The notes beneath the pieces were generated by a model. That model worked only from the letters and a program-made list of their open reading frames with translations, was not told the DNA's origin and ran no database searches. Below, piece after piece: positions 8,919 through 18,959 of a stretch of DNA of 64,000 nt. The stretch lies in contig NZ_CVPE01000006.1 in NCBI RefSeq assembly GCF_001049895.1, positions 1,014,503-1,078,502 of the forward strand. The letters run 5' to 3'. A program made the translations under genes and the position numbers. The DNA is from Rubeoparvulum massiliense. Lineage in GTDB: Bacteria > Bacillota > Bacilli > Rubeoparvulales > Rubeoparvulaceae. Position 1 is the first letter of the stretch; each line of letters opens with the position of its first letter.

Positions 8919-11636
8919 TTAACGAGCCATCCTAAGCTGGCGTTGCTGAAGTAAACCACCCATACCAAAAAGAATGGTGGGCATCACTGCTAGCATCCCG
9001 ATTACAGTCCAGTCTCGTAAGGTTAAGGATACGGTATGGAAGATGGGCTGTAAGGCTTCGATTTCGATGACACAGACAAGCATGAAGAAGGAGAGCAGCA
9101 CCGCACCGACGAGCAAGCGATTTTGCAAAAGGGGTCGAGCAAAGACAGAGCGTTCGCTCCGGCAATCAAAAACATGAATCAATTGTGCCACAACCAAGGT
9201 GGCAAAGGTGACCGTTTGAGCATAGGCTAATTGCTCCATATTCCCCTTATAGGCCCAATTGAACGCCAGAATACTCACAATCCCAATGGCCAAACCACGG
9301 CTGACAATTTTACTGCCAAGACCACGACTAAAGAAGTTCTCACCGTGGTGGCGAGGTGGACGTAGCATGGTTTCTTCCTCCGGCTGATCGACCCCTAAGG
9401 CAAGGGCAGGTAAACCATCTGTAACCAAATTGATCCAAAGAATTTGGATCGGTACTAAGGGGAGAGGAAATCCTGCGAGCATGGCAAGGAACATCACCAG
9501 AATTTCGCCTACATTGGACGCAAGAAGATAGCGAATAAACTTACGGATATTATCATAAATATTACGCCCCTCTTCAATGGCAGCTTCAATGGTGGCAAAG
9601 TTATCATCTGCCAGGATTAAATCAGAGGCCTCCTTCGCTACATCAGTTCCACCCTTGCCCATGGCCACTCCGATATCCGCTTGCTTAATGGCAGGTGCAT
9701 CATTTACACCATCACCAGTCATGGCAACCACATGACCATTAGCTTGAAACGCTTTCACGATCCGGAGCTTATGCTGTGGGGAGACACGGGCAAAAAGCTG
9801 GATCTCTTCGATTTGGTCTGCTAATTCATCGTCATTCAGCTGATCAAGTTGACTTCCATCTAGTACCTTTCCCTTAGGGGGGAGCATACCCAATTGGGTC
9901 GCAATAGCAACTGCTGTTAACAGATGATCCCCAGTAATCATCACCGTACGAATCCCAGCTTCATGACATTTTTTAATGGATTGCGCCACTTCAGGACGTG
10001 GTGGATCGATCATACCTGTCATGCCAACGAAGATCAGCCCTTCTTCCATATGTTCATCCAACTTATTACCGCCTCCTAGCGGCATTGGACGATATGCAAA
10101 GGCGAGATTACGCAGAGCACTTCTTGCCATCTCCTCATTGACTGCTAATATCCGCGCGCGCTCTCCAGCTGATAAACGTTCTAAGCGTCCATCCAATAGC
10201 TGCCACTCACAGCGCTGGATGATTAAATCTGGAGCTCCCTTACAGAAGAGGAAAGCTTCATCTTTACCATTTTCAACAAGGACCGACATCCTTTTCCGTT
10301 CAGAATCAAAGGGGAGTTCTCCCATTAATCGCCAGTTTTTCTCCAGATAGGCAGCATCAACGCCACCCTTATTAGCCATGACAAGCAGAGCACCCTCCGT
10401 TGGATCTCCATCCACACGCCAATGTGCAGGATGGCTGCCATCTCCATTACAGAGTAACTGTGCTTGATTACAGAGTGCAGCAATCTCTAACAACCGTTGT
10501 AATTCCAATATTTTTGCTACATTGACTGGTGTGCTGTTCTCTGTAAATGCTCCCACCGGCTGGTAACCATTTCCGCTCACATCGATTCTCCGTCTCCCAC
10601 TAAGAAGCTGTACGACCTCCATTTTATTCTGTGTTAAAGTCCCTGTCTTATCAGAGCAGATTACTGTGGTACATCCCAATGTTTCCACAGAAGGTAGCTT
10701 CCGAACAATCGCACGTCTTCGAATCATCCGTTGTACACCAAGGGCTAGTACAATGGTAACAATAGCTGGTAACCCTTCTGGTATAGCTGCCACGGCCAAG
10801 CTGACTCCTGCCAATAACATTTGGTAGAGAGGTTCACCATTCAAAACGCCTAAGCCTACCACCACCATGGTCAAAAAGATAGCTAAGACAATGAGGAGTT
10901 TCCCCAATTGTTCGAGACGAATCTGTAGTGGGGTCGATGCCCGTTCTGCTGATTGTAAGAGATGGGCGATCTGACCAATTTCCGTATCCATCCCTGTTCC
11001 AATGACCACACCTACTCCTCGACCACGGGTCACCGAGGTCCCCATAAATGCCATATTCTCTTGATCACCTAAGGAAAGGTTAGACTTCATAATCGCATCG
11101 GTACTCTTACGTACAGGTAAGGACTCTCCAGTTAATGTGGCTTCATCAATATGGAGGCTATGGGTCTCAAGTAGGCGGAGATCAGCTGGAACACGATCTC
11201 CATCATGGAGCAATACAATATCACCAGGAACCAACTGCTCAGCTGGGATAAGTAAGCGTCTCCCTTCGCGAATCACATGGGATTGGGGAGCTGCCAATTG
11301 GGACAGTACCTTAAGGGATCGTTCTGCTCGATATTCCTGAAAAAAACCTAAGAACGCATTGAGAATGATTATCGCAATAATTGCTAGCCCATCCATATAT
11401 TCACCTAATAAACCTGATATCAAAGTGGCTACCAATAAGATAATCACCATCACATCACGAAATTGTTGTAATAATAAACTAAACGCAGATGTGCCCTGCT
11501 GCTGTTGCAACTGATTCAGCCCTACTTCTTCTAGTCGGTTGGTAACAGCTTTCGTCTGCAAGCCGCTCTTACGATCACTCTTTACTAGCTGGAGAACCTC
11601 ATCTTCCTTCATCTGATACCATACTTTTGTTGTCAC
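8919..11636 (-). CDS. yloB: Calcium-transporting P-type ATPase (PMR1/YloB type)
   Basis: P2A-type ATPase that exports Ca2+ from the cytoplasm; the B. subtilis counterpart is YloB. The actuator motif TGESLPV is near residue 170, the TM4 ion-binding PEGLPA near 288, the phosphorylated Asp in CSDKTGTLT near 330, and the hinge [11 protein letters not shown] near 595. The C-terminal membrane bundle (roughly 690-890) contains [13 protein letters not shown], with the TM6 acidic and Asn residues of Ca pumps. The 905-residue length is usual. The start is GTG with a GGGGGAG site six nt before it. It is divergent from rqcH (yloA) and reads toward gmk. Role in sporulation is known for the family, inferred here. 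Confidence 0.93.
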   Translation of the reverse strand: MTTKVWYQMKEDEVLQLVKSDRKSGLQTKAVTNRLEEVGLNQLQQQQGTSAFSLLLQQFRDVMVIILLVATLISGLLGEYMDGLAIIAIIILNAFLGFFQEYRAERSLKVLSQLAAPQSHVIREGRRLLIPAEQLVPGDIVLLHDGDRVPADLRLLETHSLHIDEATLTGESLPVRKSTDAIMKSNLSLGDQENMAFMGTSVTRGRGVGVVIGTGMDTEIGQIAHLLQSAERASTPLQIRLEQLGKLLIVLAIFLTMVVVGLGVLNGEPLYQMLLAGVSLAVAAIPEGLPAIVTIVLALGVQRMIRRRAIVRKLPSVETLGCTTVICSDKTGTLTQNKMEVVQLLSGRRRIDVSGNGYQPVGAFTENSTPVNVAKILELQRLLEIAALCNQAQLLCNGDGSHPAHWRVDGDPTEGALLVMANKGGVDAAYLEKNWRLMGELPFDSERKRMSVLVENGKDEAFLFCKGAPDLIIQRCEWQLLDGRLERLSAGERARILAVNEEMARSALRNLAFAYRPMPLGGGNKLDEHMEEGLIFVGMTGMIDPPRPEVAQSIKKCHEAGIRTVMITGDHLLTAVAIATQLGMLPPKGKVLDGSQLDQLNDDELADQIEEIQLFARVSPQHKLRIVKAFQANGHVVAMTGDGVNDAPAIKQADIGVAMGKGGTDVAKEASDLILADDNFATIEAAIEEGRNIYDNIRKFIRYLLASNVGEILVMFLAMLAGFPLPLVPIQILWINLVTDGLPALALGVDQPEEETMLRPPRHHGENFFSRGLGSKIVSRGLAIGIVSILAFNWAYKGNMEQLAYAQTVTFATLVVAQLIHVFDCRSERSVFARPLLQNRLLVGAVLLSFFMLVCVIEIEALQPIFHTVSLTLRDWTVIGMLAVMPTILFGMGGLLQQRQLRMAR

Positions 11637-11709
11637 CGACCACTCCCCCTTAATCTTTCTCTCTCCACTCTATGCAGACAAGCACCATTTCATGATCTGA
11701 TTCCCATGA

Positions 11710-11738
11710 TTGTCCCATGAGAAAAAATGAAGTATGCT
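11710..11738 (+). promoter_or_regulatory. Candidate sigma-A promoter of rqcH
   Basis: TTGTCC and TATGCT are separated by 17 bp in the divergent region between the Ca-ATPase gene and rqcH, 30 bp before the rqcH start. The -10 is weak (4 of 6). Confidence 0.4.
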
Positions 11739-11767
11739 ATACAACAGACAGTAGAGAGGTGAGAATC

Positions 11768-13486
11768 ATGGCATTTGATGGTTTTGTGGTCCGTGCCCTT
11801 GTACATGAATTATCACAAGCAATTATCGGAGGAAAGATTGCCAAAGTGTATCAACCTTTTCCCGATGACCTTTTGCTGATCATTCGCAATCAAGGACAGA
11901 ATTATCGGCTGCTTTTCTCCGCAAATCCTACTTATCCACGCTTTCATCTAAGTACAGTGGAAGAGGAGAACCCGAAAGAGGCTCCCATGTTCTGCATGCT
12001 AATTCGGAAACATTGTGAAGGTGGAACGATTAAATCCATCGAGCAGGTAGGAATGGAACGGGTTATCCACATAGATATTCAAACAAGAGATGAACTTGGG
12101 GATGAGCAAACACGGAGAATGATTTTTGAATTGATGGGGCGGCATAGTAATTTAGTCCTTCTCGATCTTAAGACCGAGATGATCCTCGATAGTATTCGCC
12201 ATGTAACCCCTGCCATTAGCCAATATCGTGTAGTACTACCAGGACGTCCTTATGTGACACCGCCAGTACAGGAAAAAACCAACCCACTCCACGCTACGAA
12301 GGAGGAATTTATCAGTAAAATCCAATGGAATACAGGACGTATCGATCGCCAAATGGTAGAGCAGTATCTCGGCTTAAGTCCTTTACTGGCAAAAGCGATC
12401 CTCCATCAAGCTGGTCTTGCCAACCATGAGTCACTCTGGAACTCCTTTAGCCAAGTGATGGATTGGGCTAAACAGCATCACTATACACCGCAGATCGTCC
12501 ATACTGCGGAGAAGAGTTACTTCTCTGTATTCCCTCTTCCCCATCTTGACGGGGAGCAGATCAATTTTGCAACAGTGAGTCAATGCCTAGAAAGCTATTT
12601 TCATGGCAAAGCACAACGGGATGCCATTAAGCAAAAAGCCCATGACCTCCTCCGTTTTGTCAAGAATGAGCGGGATAAAAATGAGAAGAAGATTGTCAAG
12701 TTGGAGGCTGGAAAACTCGAGGCTGAAAATGCACAGATCTACCAATTATATGGTGAATTACTCACCGCCTATCTTCATGAAATTCAGAAAGGTCAGAGCG
12801 AGGTCCACTTGATCAATTACTATGATCCTGATCAAGCAACCCTTACCATTCCACTGCAGCCTAACAAGACACCTGTAGAAAACGCTCAGATTTATTTCAA
12901 GCAATACAATAAGGCAAAGAAGAATCTACAATTGGTTGATGCCCAAATTGCTGATGCTCAAGAAGAGATCAACTATTTTGACACATTGCAGCAACAGATC
13001 GAGGTAGGAGGTCTCTCCGATATCCAGCAGATCCGTGAAGAATTAGAAGAGGGTGGCTATCTCCGTTCCCATCAAAAAATGAAACGGAAGCGGAAGCCTG
13101 AACAACCACTTCCTCACACCTATATCTCTTCAACAGGTATCCCCATCGCTGTTGGGAAAAATAATAAACAGAATGATTATCTCACAATCAAATTGGCCAA
13201 GGCATCCCATTGGTGGCTCCATACGAAAGAGATTCCCGGTTCTCACGTGGTGATTCAAGCTGAGGACCCTGATGAAACTACCATCCAAGAAGCCGCTATG
13301 TTAGCTGCCTATTTTAGTAAAGCACAGCTTTCTAGTAAAGTCCCTGTGGATTATACTCAAGTACGTAACGTGAAAAAGCCACGGGGAGCAAAGCCTGGTT
13401 TTGTCATCTATGAAAAGCAATCCACCATCTATGTAACACCTGATGAAGGGAAGATCCAGCAAATGAACAAACGGTCCCCGCGATAG
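11768..13486 (+). CDS. rqcH: Rqc2 homolog RqcH (NFACT protein, ribosome-associated quality control)
   Basis: Binds stalled 50S subunits that carry peptidyl-tRNA and directs addition of C-terminal alanine tails, which mark the peptide for degradation. The NFACT-N domain covers about 1-170 and includes ELMGRHSNL; a helix-hairpin-helix follows, then two coiled coils (about 280-430), and the C-terminal NFACT-R domain near 455-560 with HTKEIPGSHVV. Residues 97-98 are Glu-Arg, where B. subtilis has the functionally required Asp97-Arg98. The start is the ATG at 11768 (MAFDGFVVRALVHEL) after GAGAGGTGAG; an ATG at 11717 is in frame but lacks a site. It is the only plus-strand gene in the first 55 kb and is divergent from the Ca-ATPase gene. 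Confidence 0.95.
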   Translation: MAFDGFVVRALVHELSQAIIGGKIAKVYQPFPDDLLLIIRNQGQNYRLLFSANPTYPRFHLSTVEEENPKEAPMFCMLIRKHCEGGTIKSIEQVGMERVIHIDIQTRDELGDEQTRRMIFELMGRHSNLVLLDLKTEMILDSIRHVTPAISQYRVVLPGRPYVTPPVQEKTNPLHATKEEFISKIQWNTGRIDRQMVEQYLGLSPLLAKAILHQAGLANHESLWNSFSQVMDWAKQHHYTPQIVHTAEKSYFSVFPLPHLDGEQINFATVSQCLESYFHGKAQRDAIKQKAHDLLRFVKNERDKNEKKIVKLEAGKLEAENAQIYQLYGELLTAYLHEIQKGQSEVHLINYYDPDQATLTIPLQPNKTPVENAQIYFKQYNKAKKNLQLVDAQIADAQEEINYFDTLQQQIEVGGLSDIQQIREELEEGGYLRSHQKMKRKRKPEQPLPHTYISSTGIPIAVGKNNKQNDYLTIKLAKASHWWLHTKEIPGSHVVIQAEDPDETTIQEAAMLAAYFSKAQLSSKVPVDYTQVRNVKKPRGAKPGFVIYEKQSTIYVTPDEGKIQQMNKRSPR

Positions 13487-13504
13487 GGAACCGTTTGTTT
13501 TTTC
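13467..13504 (+). terminator. Intrinsic terminator overlapping the rqcH stop
   Basis: A 13-bp stem with one bulge (AACAAACGGT-CCC with GGGAACCGTTTGTT) is followed by TTTTTT. The TAG stop of rqcH lies in the loop, so the last codons are part of the hairpin. The opposite strand lacks a good T-run, so pyrE is probably not terminated efficiently by it. Confidence 0.85.
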
Positions 13505-13526
13505 ATGCATTTTCTCTTATTAAGCG

Positions 13527-14168
13527 CTATTTCGCTTCATGCTGCGCTGTCCATGCCCATGGATCTTCCTTCCAATCATTAATGGTAGCCAATTGCTCCT
13601 GCTGCCATGTTCCTGAGTTCTGTAGGACCTCCAATAAGGTGGCAAGATTGGTGAGACTATTTAAACGATACCCTGCCTCATTAAACTTTTGTTGCGTGGA
13701 GGGAAAACCATATTGAAAGATGCTAACCACTCCAAGGGGAATGGCATCAGCAGCCTTAACTGCTTCGATACTCTGCCAGGAGCTTTTTCCTGTGGAAACC
13801 AAATCCTCTACAATGACTACCTGATCACCCGCTTTAATTCTTCCTTCGATCTGCTTGCCCATGCCATGTGCCTTGGCTTGGGAACGCACATAGATCATGG
13901 GTAGCTCGAAGCGTTCTGCCAGCCAGGCTGCATAGGGGATCCCTGCTGTAGCTGTGCCTGCTACCACATCGATTGGCCGTTCCCAGCCCTTCACCTGCTT
14001 CGCCATCTCTTCCACCACAGCCCTTCGTAGCTGAGGGAGGGAGATGATCTGCCGATTATCACAATAGATAGGGCTTAGTAAGCCTGAAGTCCAACGGAAT
14101 GGTTGATCTGGACGAAGTTGAACGATCTTCTGATCAAAAAGCACCTGTGCCCACTCATGTTCATTCAT
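13527..14168 (-). CDS. pyrE: Orotate phosphoribosyltransferase
   Basis: Converts orotate and PRPP to OMP, the fifth step of UMP synthesis. The PRPP-binding loop VVIVEDLVSTGKS is near residues 115-127, and the flexible-loop residues RSQAKAHGMGK near 95-105. The start is the ATG at 14168 (MNEHEWAQVLFD), eight nt after GGAGG; it overlaps the end of pyrF by 8 nt. The open frame extends 87 nt further upstream inside pyrF without a site. About 213 residues is normal. Last gene of the pyr operon. Confidence 0.95.
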   Translation of the reverse strand: MNEHEWAQVLFDQKIVQLRPDQPFRWTSGLLSPIYCDNRQIISLPQLRRAVVEEMAKQVKGWERPIDVVAGTATAGIPYAAWLAERFELPMIYVRSQAKAHGMGKQIEGRIKAGDQVVIVEDLVSTGKSSWQSIEAVKAADAIPLGVVSIFQYGFPSTQQKFNEAGYRLNSLTNLATLLEVLQNSGTWQQEQLATINDWKEDPWAWTAQHEAK

Positions 14169-14889
14169 CTTCTTGTCCTCCTTTAAACTGCTCAAGAATA
14201 GTGTGATAAGCAGCAAGCGGATCTGTCGCCATGGTAATAGGACGACCAACCACAAGATAATCTGCGCCTAGCTGCCTTGCCTCATTAGGTGTTGCGCTCC
14301 GCTTCTGATCATCCTGACTGATTCCAGCAGGTCGAATTCCTGGTGTCACAGTCAAGAAATTAGGAGAACAGTAGCTCTTAATCTCTTTCGCTTCCCAAGG
14401 GGAGCATACCACACCATCTAACCCTGATTGCCATACGAGCTGGCTTAAATGCTGAATCATCTTCGGTAAAGGAAGAGCATGGAGCCAGTTCTGGCGCATA
14501 CTCTCTTGATCCATACTGGTTAAGAGAGTAACACCCAGAAGATAGGGCTTGTGGCTGCCATGGGCTGCTTCTAAGCCTTCCCTCGCTGCTTCTAGCATTG
14601 CACGGCCTCCCATAGCATGTACATTCACCATTTCAATGGGATATTGCGCCATATTCTTCATGGTTAGCCGTACTGTATTGGGAATATCAAAGAGCTTCAG
14701 ATCGAGAAACAGCTTGTAGCCTTGTGTTGCTAACTTTTCTACAAGGGGTAAGCCTTCTCGGTAGAAGAGCTGCATTCCAATCTTCAAGCCCTTTACTTCT
14801 CCCTCCATTCTATCGAGAAATCCCCACAGCTCATGCTGTGTAGGAAAATCACAAGCGACATAAATCCTTTCCTGCCACGACGGTTGCAT
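14161..14889 (-). CDS. pyrF: Orotidine-5'-phosphate decarboxylase
   Basis: Decarboxylates OMP to UMP. The catalytic tetrad region LDLKLFDIPNTV (Asp-x-Lys-x-x-Asp) is near residues 62-73, and the phosphate site LVVGRPI near 217. The 242 residues fit the group I enzymes. The ATG overlaps the 3' end of pyrD by 41 nt and is preceded by AAAGGTGAG, a pattern also seen between pyrB and pyrC. Tightly coupled pyr operon gene. Confidence 0.96.
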   Translation of the reverse strand: MQPSWQERIYVACDFPTQHELWGFLDRMEGEVKGLKIGMQLFYREGLPLVEKLATQGYKLFLDLKLFDIPNTVRLTMKNMAQYPIEMVNVHAMGGRAMLEAAREGLEAAHGSHKPYLLGVTLLTSMDQESMRQNWLHALPLPKMIQHLSQLVWQSGLDGVVCSPWEAKEIKSYCSPNFLTVTPGIRPAGISQDDQKRSATPNEARQLGADYLVVGRPITMATDPLAAYHTILEQFKGGQEDE

Positions 14890-15835
14890 TCAGCTTCTCA
14901 CCTTTCTTATCAGCACTATTCTTCCAAGCCATTCCAATAACCTCTTCTACGGAACGCCAACCTCGTTCCTGCAGGGTTTCTGCCAATTCGTCGATCAGTT
15001 GGGAACAGATGAGAGGATTACGGAAGTGGGCTGTGCCAATTTCCACTGCAGTGGCTCCTGCCATCAAAAATTGTAAGACATCATCAATATTCATGATTCC
15101 ACCAATCCCAATTACCGGGATGGAGATTGCCTGGCTAACTTGATAGACCATGTATAAAGCTACCGGCTTAATGGCAGGTCCAGATAAGCCTCCATACCCA
15201 CGAGCTAGGATAGGCTTCCCAGTCCTTGTATCGATGGACATCCCCAAGAGCGTATTGATCAGGCTCACACTATCTGCTCCACCCTCCTCAGCCGCACGGG
15301 CAATGGAGACGATATCCGAAACATTGGGGGAAAGCTTCACTACCAGAAAGCGTTGTGTCAATTTGCGGAGTCGTGCTGTTAGCTCAAAGACACTCTGTGG
15401 ATTCTGACCAAAGCTCATCCCTCCTGCTGACACATTGGGACAGCTAATATTGATTTCATAACCCGTTACCCCAGCTGATTCTTCAAGGAGCATAATCACC
15501 TGCTCCATCTCCTCCAAGGTGGAGCCAGCTACATTGACCAGCACTGGACTTTGGTATTGGGCTAAAAAGGGAAGCTCATGCTCTAAGACATGATGAACTC
15601 CAGGATTTTGTAAACCGATGGAGTTAAGCATTCCACTGGTGGTCTCAGCGATCCGTGGCAACGGATTACCGATACGTGGTTCCAATGTTGTCGCTTTCGT
15701 CACAATGGCTCCTAGCTTGGATAAATCATACAATTGCCCGATCTCCTCACCATAGCCAAAGCAGCCTGATGCCGGTATAATGGGATTGGAAAGGGTAAGG
15801 GACCCTAGTTGAACCTGCAAAGGATTGGTCTTCAT
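14849..15835 (-). CDS. pyrD: Dihydroorotate dehydrogenase, class 1B catalytic subunit
   Basis: FMN enzyme that oxidises dihydroorotate to orotate and passes electrons to the PyrK subunit and NAD+. The catalytic cysteine is in INISCPNVSAGGMSFG near residue 136; FMN-binding residues are seen in VKLSPNV, ITLINTLLG-like SLINTLLGM, and GIGGIMN near 245. Pairing with pyrK identifies class 1B, the NAD-linked Gram-positive type. Its ATG overlaps the pyrK stop (ATGA) and its 3' end overlaps pyrF by 41 nt. Confidence 0.96.
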   Translation of the reverse strand: MKTNPLQVQLGSLTLSNPIIPASGCFGYGEEIGQLYDLSKLGAIVTKATTLEPRIGNPLPRIAETTSGMLNSIGLQNPGVHHVLEHELPFLAQYQSPVLVNVAGSTLEEMEQVIMLLEESAGVTGYEINISCPNVSAGGMSFGQNPQSVFELTARLRKLTQRFLVVKLSPNVSDIVSIARAAEEGGADSVSLINTLLGMSIDTRTGKPILARGYGGLSGPAIKPVALYMVYQVSQAISIPVIGIGGIMNIDDVLQFLMAGATAVEIGTAHFRNPLICSQLIDELAETLQERGWRSVEEVIGMAWKNSADKKGEKLNATVVAGKDLCRL

Positions 15836-16605
15836 CGCGATTCCACCTCACTTGCTGCCACTACTGGGCCATCGGTACAGACACGGAATGGCTTGGTAGA
15901 AGGATGAACACAGCCTTGACATACACCAATACCACAAGCCATTCGTTCCTCTAAGGAAAGGTAGCCTAGCTTGCCAGAAAGCTGCTGAGTTAACACATCT
16001 AGCATGGGTCGTGGCCCACAGGCATAATAGAGCTCCCAACGATCCTGCGCTGGCAAATATTGAGTCACATAGCCTGCTTCCCCTAGCGAACCATCCTCCG
16101 TAGCAACGATCACTTCACCTAATTGTTGAAAGGCTTCAAGATAAAAAGCTTCATCAGCAGAACGAAAGCCTGCTGCAATCACAAGGGGAATCTGCTTCGC
16201 TGCAAGCACCTTGGCCAAATAATAGAGGGGAGCTAAGCCAACGCCTCCACCAATTAAAAGGCGAGGCTTCTTAATCTCATCTTGATTAGCGAGCAAAAGG
16301 GGAAAGCCCTGACCAAGGGGACCCATCACTGAAACCATTTGACCTACTTCCCAGGTTCTCATCCGCTCCGTACCTACTCCAACTACTTTATAGATGACAT
16401 GAAGATGACCTTGCTCTGAGTCAAAGTCAGCTACGCTAAATGGGCGGCGTAGCAAAAGCTCATTCCCTTCATCTACCTGGATGGTCACAAATTGCCCAGG
16501 CTCTACCATATAAGAAGGTGGTGTTTGCAGCACCAGCTCCAAGAGATTGGTACCTAGCACCCTATGATCTAATAATTTCATCTCTTGAAGAATACTCATC
16601 CTCAT
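15832..16605 (-). CDS. pyrK: Dihydroorotate dehydrogenase electron-transfer subunit
   Basis: FAD and [2Fe-2S] subunit that transfers electrons from PyrD to NAD+. The FAD motif LRRPFSVADF is near residues 53-62, the NAD-binding GGGVGLAPLY near 120, and the iron-sulfur cysteines lie in ACGIGVCQGC followed by FRVC near 220-243. The 257 residues are usual. The start ATG overlaps the pyrC stop; a second ATG two codons later is equally possible. In B. subtilis carA and carB lie between pyrC and pyrK; here pyrC and pyrK overlap directly. Confidence 0.95.
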   Translation of the reverse strand: MRMSILQEMKLLDHRVLGTNLLELVLQTPPSYMVEPGQFVTIQVDEGNELLLRRPFSVADFDSEQGHLHVIYKVVGVGTERMRTWEVGQMVSVMGPLGQGFPLLLANQDEIKKPRLLIGGGVGLAPLYYLAKVLAAKQIPLVIAAGFRSADEAFYLEAFQQLGEVIVATEDGSLGEAGYVTQYLPAQDRWELYYACGPRPMLDVLTQQLSGKLGYLSLEERMACGIGVCQGCVHPSTKPFRVCTDGPVVAASEVESR

Positions 16606-17885
16606 CGACTCCCTTCTTCAAGCCAAGCCAAGCGGCCACCTACAAAGGTATGGGTTACACGTCCTTCTACCTTCCACCCAGTAAACGGTGTATTGCGTCC
16701 TTTCGAGGCAAAGGTAGATGGCTGAATCGTATACGTCTCATTAAGATTGACCACCGTCAAGTCCGCTACAGCACCTGGGGCAATCCTCCCGCCAGCAAAG
16801 CCAAAGATTTCGGCTGGTTGTGTAGACATCCGCTCCACCAGCTCCCGTAATGTTAAGTATCCGGGTTTAACAAGATAAGTATAGAGGAGAGGAAATGCTG
16901 TCTCTAAGCCAACGATACCAAAAGGTGCTCGCTCCATCCCCCGCTCCTTCTCCGCTACGGTATGAGGAGCATGATCAGTAGCGATCATATCTAATACGCC
17001 TGTTTGTAGAGCATGTACAAGTGCTTCCCGATCCTCTGAACTGCGGAGAGGAGGGTTCATTTTATAATTGGCGTCCAACCCAGGGATATCATCATCGGTT
17101 AAGAGCAGATGATGCGGTGTTACCTCAGCGGTTACATGAACTCCATGCCTTTTTCCATCTGCAATGGCGCGGATGGATTCCCATGCAGAGCAATGGCAGA
17201 CATGATAATGGGCACCTGTAGCTCCGGCTAACTGAATATCACGAGCTACTTGCAAGGATTCACTTAAGGAGGAGATGCCAGTGAGCTGATATTTACGAGC
17301 AAAATTTCCGTCATGCACACAGCCACCAGGCTCTAACATCCCCTCATCTTCACAATGAGCGAGAATGGGCATTTCTAAGGCTGCTGCCTCCTTCATTGCT
17401 TGATACATCATGCCTGAGTTCTGAACTCCCCGGCCATCATCGGAGAGCGCCCAAGCTCCTGCTGCCTTTAATGCAGCAAAATCGGTTAATTCTTCTCCTT
17501 TTAAGCCATAGGAGATCGCTGCCACTGGATAGAGACGAGACAGTGCTAAGCTCTTTGCTTTCTCAACCATATCGCTGATTGTCTCAGGATGATCCGCTGT
17601 GGGCTTGGTATTGGGCATACACGCCACACTGGTATATCCTCCACGAACAGCAGCCTCTAACCCTGTTTCGAGACTCTCCTTCTCAAGAAAGCCAGGGTCA
17701 CGGAAATGGACATGTACGTCGATAAAGCCCGGCATAAGATAAGAACCATTCAGATCGATCACCTGCTCACTTACATGTGGTGTAAGCGTCGGTGCGATCT
17801 CTACAATCCGGTCCCCTTCAATCCGTACATCACCATGACTCTCTTCAGGCAGAAGCAGGTTTGCTTGTTTTAGCAAGATGGACAT
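16602..17885 (-). CDS. pyrC: Dihydroorotase
   Basis: Zinc amidohydrolase that cyclises carbamoyl aspartate to dihydroorotate, third step of UMP synthesis. The zinc motif DVHVHFRDPG is near residues 57-66, further metal histidines are in ILAHCED and YHVCHCSA, and the catalytic Asp in MIATDHAPH near 303. The 427-residue length matches the class I bacterial enzyme. AGGAGGGG precedes the ATG, which lies 41 nt inside the end of pyrB. Confidence 0.96.
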   Translation of the reverse strand: MSILLKQANLLLPEESHGDVRIEGDRIVEIAPTLTPHVSEQVIDLNGSYLMPGFIDVHVHFRDPGFLEKESLETGLEAAVRGGYTSVACMPNTKPTADHPETISDMVEKAKSLALSRLYPVAAISYGLKGEELTDFAALKAAGAWALSDDGRGVQNSGMMYQAMKEAAALEMPILAHCEDEGMLEPGGCVHDGNFARKYQLTGISSLSESLQVARDIQLAGATGAHYHVCHCSAWESIRAIADGKRHGVHVTAEVTPHHLLLTDDDIPGLDANYKMNPPLRSSEDREALVHALQTGVLDMIATDHAPHTVAEKERGMERAPFGIVGLETAFPLLYTYLVKPGYLTLRELVERMSTQPAEIFGFAGGRIAPGAVADLTVVNLNETYTIQPSTFASKGRNTPFTGWKVEGRVTHTFVGGRLAWLEEGSR

Positions 17886-18798
17886 GGGACACCCCTCCTG
17901 TAAGTAGATATTCTAAAATAGCCATCCGAACAAATACGCCATTCTCCATCTGTGTAAAGATTTTGGACTTCTCTGCTTCCACAAGGATGGTGTCTAATTC
18001 CACACCACGATTGATGGGTCCAGGATGCATCAAAATCGCATTTTCTTGCAATCGGGCATAGCGTGCTCGTGTTAGTCCATAGCATTGATGATATTCTTCC
18101 TGTTCCAGCCCTAGTAAATCTTGATGCCGTTCATTCTGGATTCTTAGCATCATCACCACATCTACTTTTTCTAAATACTCATCAAAATCAACAATCGGAA
18201 CTGAATTTAACTGTGGAATAGTTGTGGAAATGGGAGTGACAAAAGGAGTAGGACCGCTCACCATCACATTAGCCCCTAGTTTCTGAAGAAGCAAGAGATT
18301 GGAATGAGCCACACGACTGTGTAAGATGTCACCAGCAATCAGGATATTTAAACCCTCTACATGACCAAAATGCTGCCAGATTGTATAGAGGTCGAGCAAG
18401 GCTTGGCTTGGATGCTCTGCAGAACCATCGCCTGCATTAATGATGTGCAAGGAGAGTTGGTCAGCAACCTCCTGAAGTAAGCCATCTTGACCTTGACGCA
18501 CGACAGCAGCTTGAACGCCTAAAGCCTCTAAGGTACGTAAGGTATCGTAAAGCGATTCCCCCTTTAACACGCTAGAATGCTGGACATCGAAGGGAAGTAG
18601 CTCTGCTCCAAGGCGGCGTGCCGCTACTTCAAATGAGCAGCGAGTTCGGGTGCTCGGTTCATAAAATAGCGTACTCATCCATGTACCCCGTAATGGAAGT
18701 GTATCGGGCATAAGATTACTTGCGTAACGATTCGCTTGCTTCATCAAGGTCCAAATCTCATCCTTTTCCAACTGATTGATGCTTAGAAGATCCTTCAT
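17845..18798 (-). CDS. pyrB: Aspartate carbamoyltransferase catalytic subunit
   Basis: Joins carbamoyl phosphate and aspartate. The carbamoyl-phosphate motif FYEPSTRTRCSFE is near residues 46-58, and the aspartate site includes HPGPINRG near 264. The start is the ATG at 18798 (MKDLLSINQL), nine nt after AGGAAGGAG; the frame continues upstream through the attenuator but is not coding there. No regulatory chain gene (pyrI) is seen, as expected for Bacillales. Expression is controlled by the PyrR attenuator at 18851-18928. Confidence 0.95.
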   Translation of the reverse strand: MKDLLSINQLEKDEIWTLMKQANRYASNLMPDTLPLRGTWMSTLFYEPSTRTRCSFEVAARRLGAELLPFDVQHSSVLKGESLYDTLRTLEALGVQAAVVRQGQDGLLQEVADQLSLHIINAGDGSAEHPSQALLDLYTIWQHFGHVEGLNILIAGDILHSRVAHSNLLLLQKLGANVMVSGPTPFVTPISTTIPQLNSVPIVDFDEYLEKVDVVMMLRIQNERHQDLLGLEQEEYHQCYGLTRARYARLQENAILMHPGPINRGVELDTILVEAEKSKIFTQMENGVFVRMAILEYLLTGGVSHVHLAKTSKPASA

Positions 18799-18850
18799 CT
18801 GACCATTCTCCTTCCTAGGCTTCATAGGGTATAGGAATGGATGGTTGGCA

Positions 18851-18928
18851 AGAAAAAGCCCTCTTCCTGAACGGTAAGAGGGCAAGCGCAATCAACCGTT
18901 CCTTATCAGCCTCACGGGACTGATTTAA
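18851..18928 (-). promoter_or_regulatory. PyrR-dependent transcription attenuator before pyrB
   Basis: On the minus strand a PyrR-binding loop fits the consensus ARUCCNGNGAGGYU (AGTCCCGTGAGGCT, within 18906-18923). It is followed by an antiterminator arm (AACGGT with ACCGTT) and a terminator: an 8-bp stem GCCCTCTT/AAGAGGGC (18858-18883) with a TTTTTCTT tail. UMP-bound PyrR would favour the terminator. Confidence 0.92.
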
Positions 18929-18959
18929 AAGAATCGTGTTCAATAGTTTTTCATTATTT

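Noticed and set aside
13467-13504. Bidirectional terminator serving both rqcH and pyrE
   Set aside because: The minus-strand side is followed by TTCATTTG, too poor a T-run to count as a terminator for pyrE.
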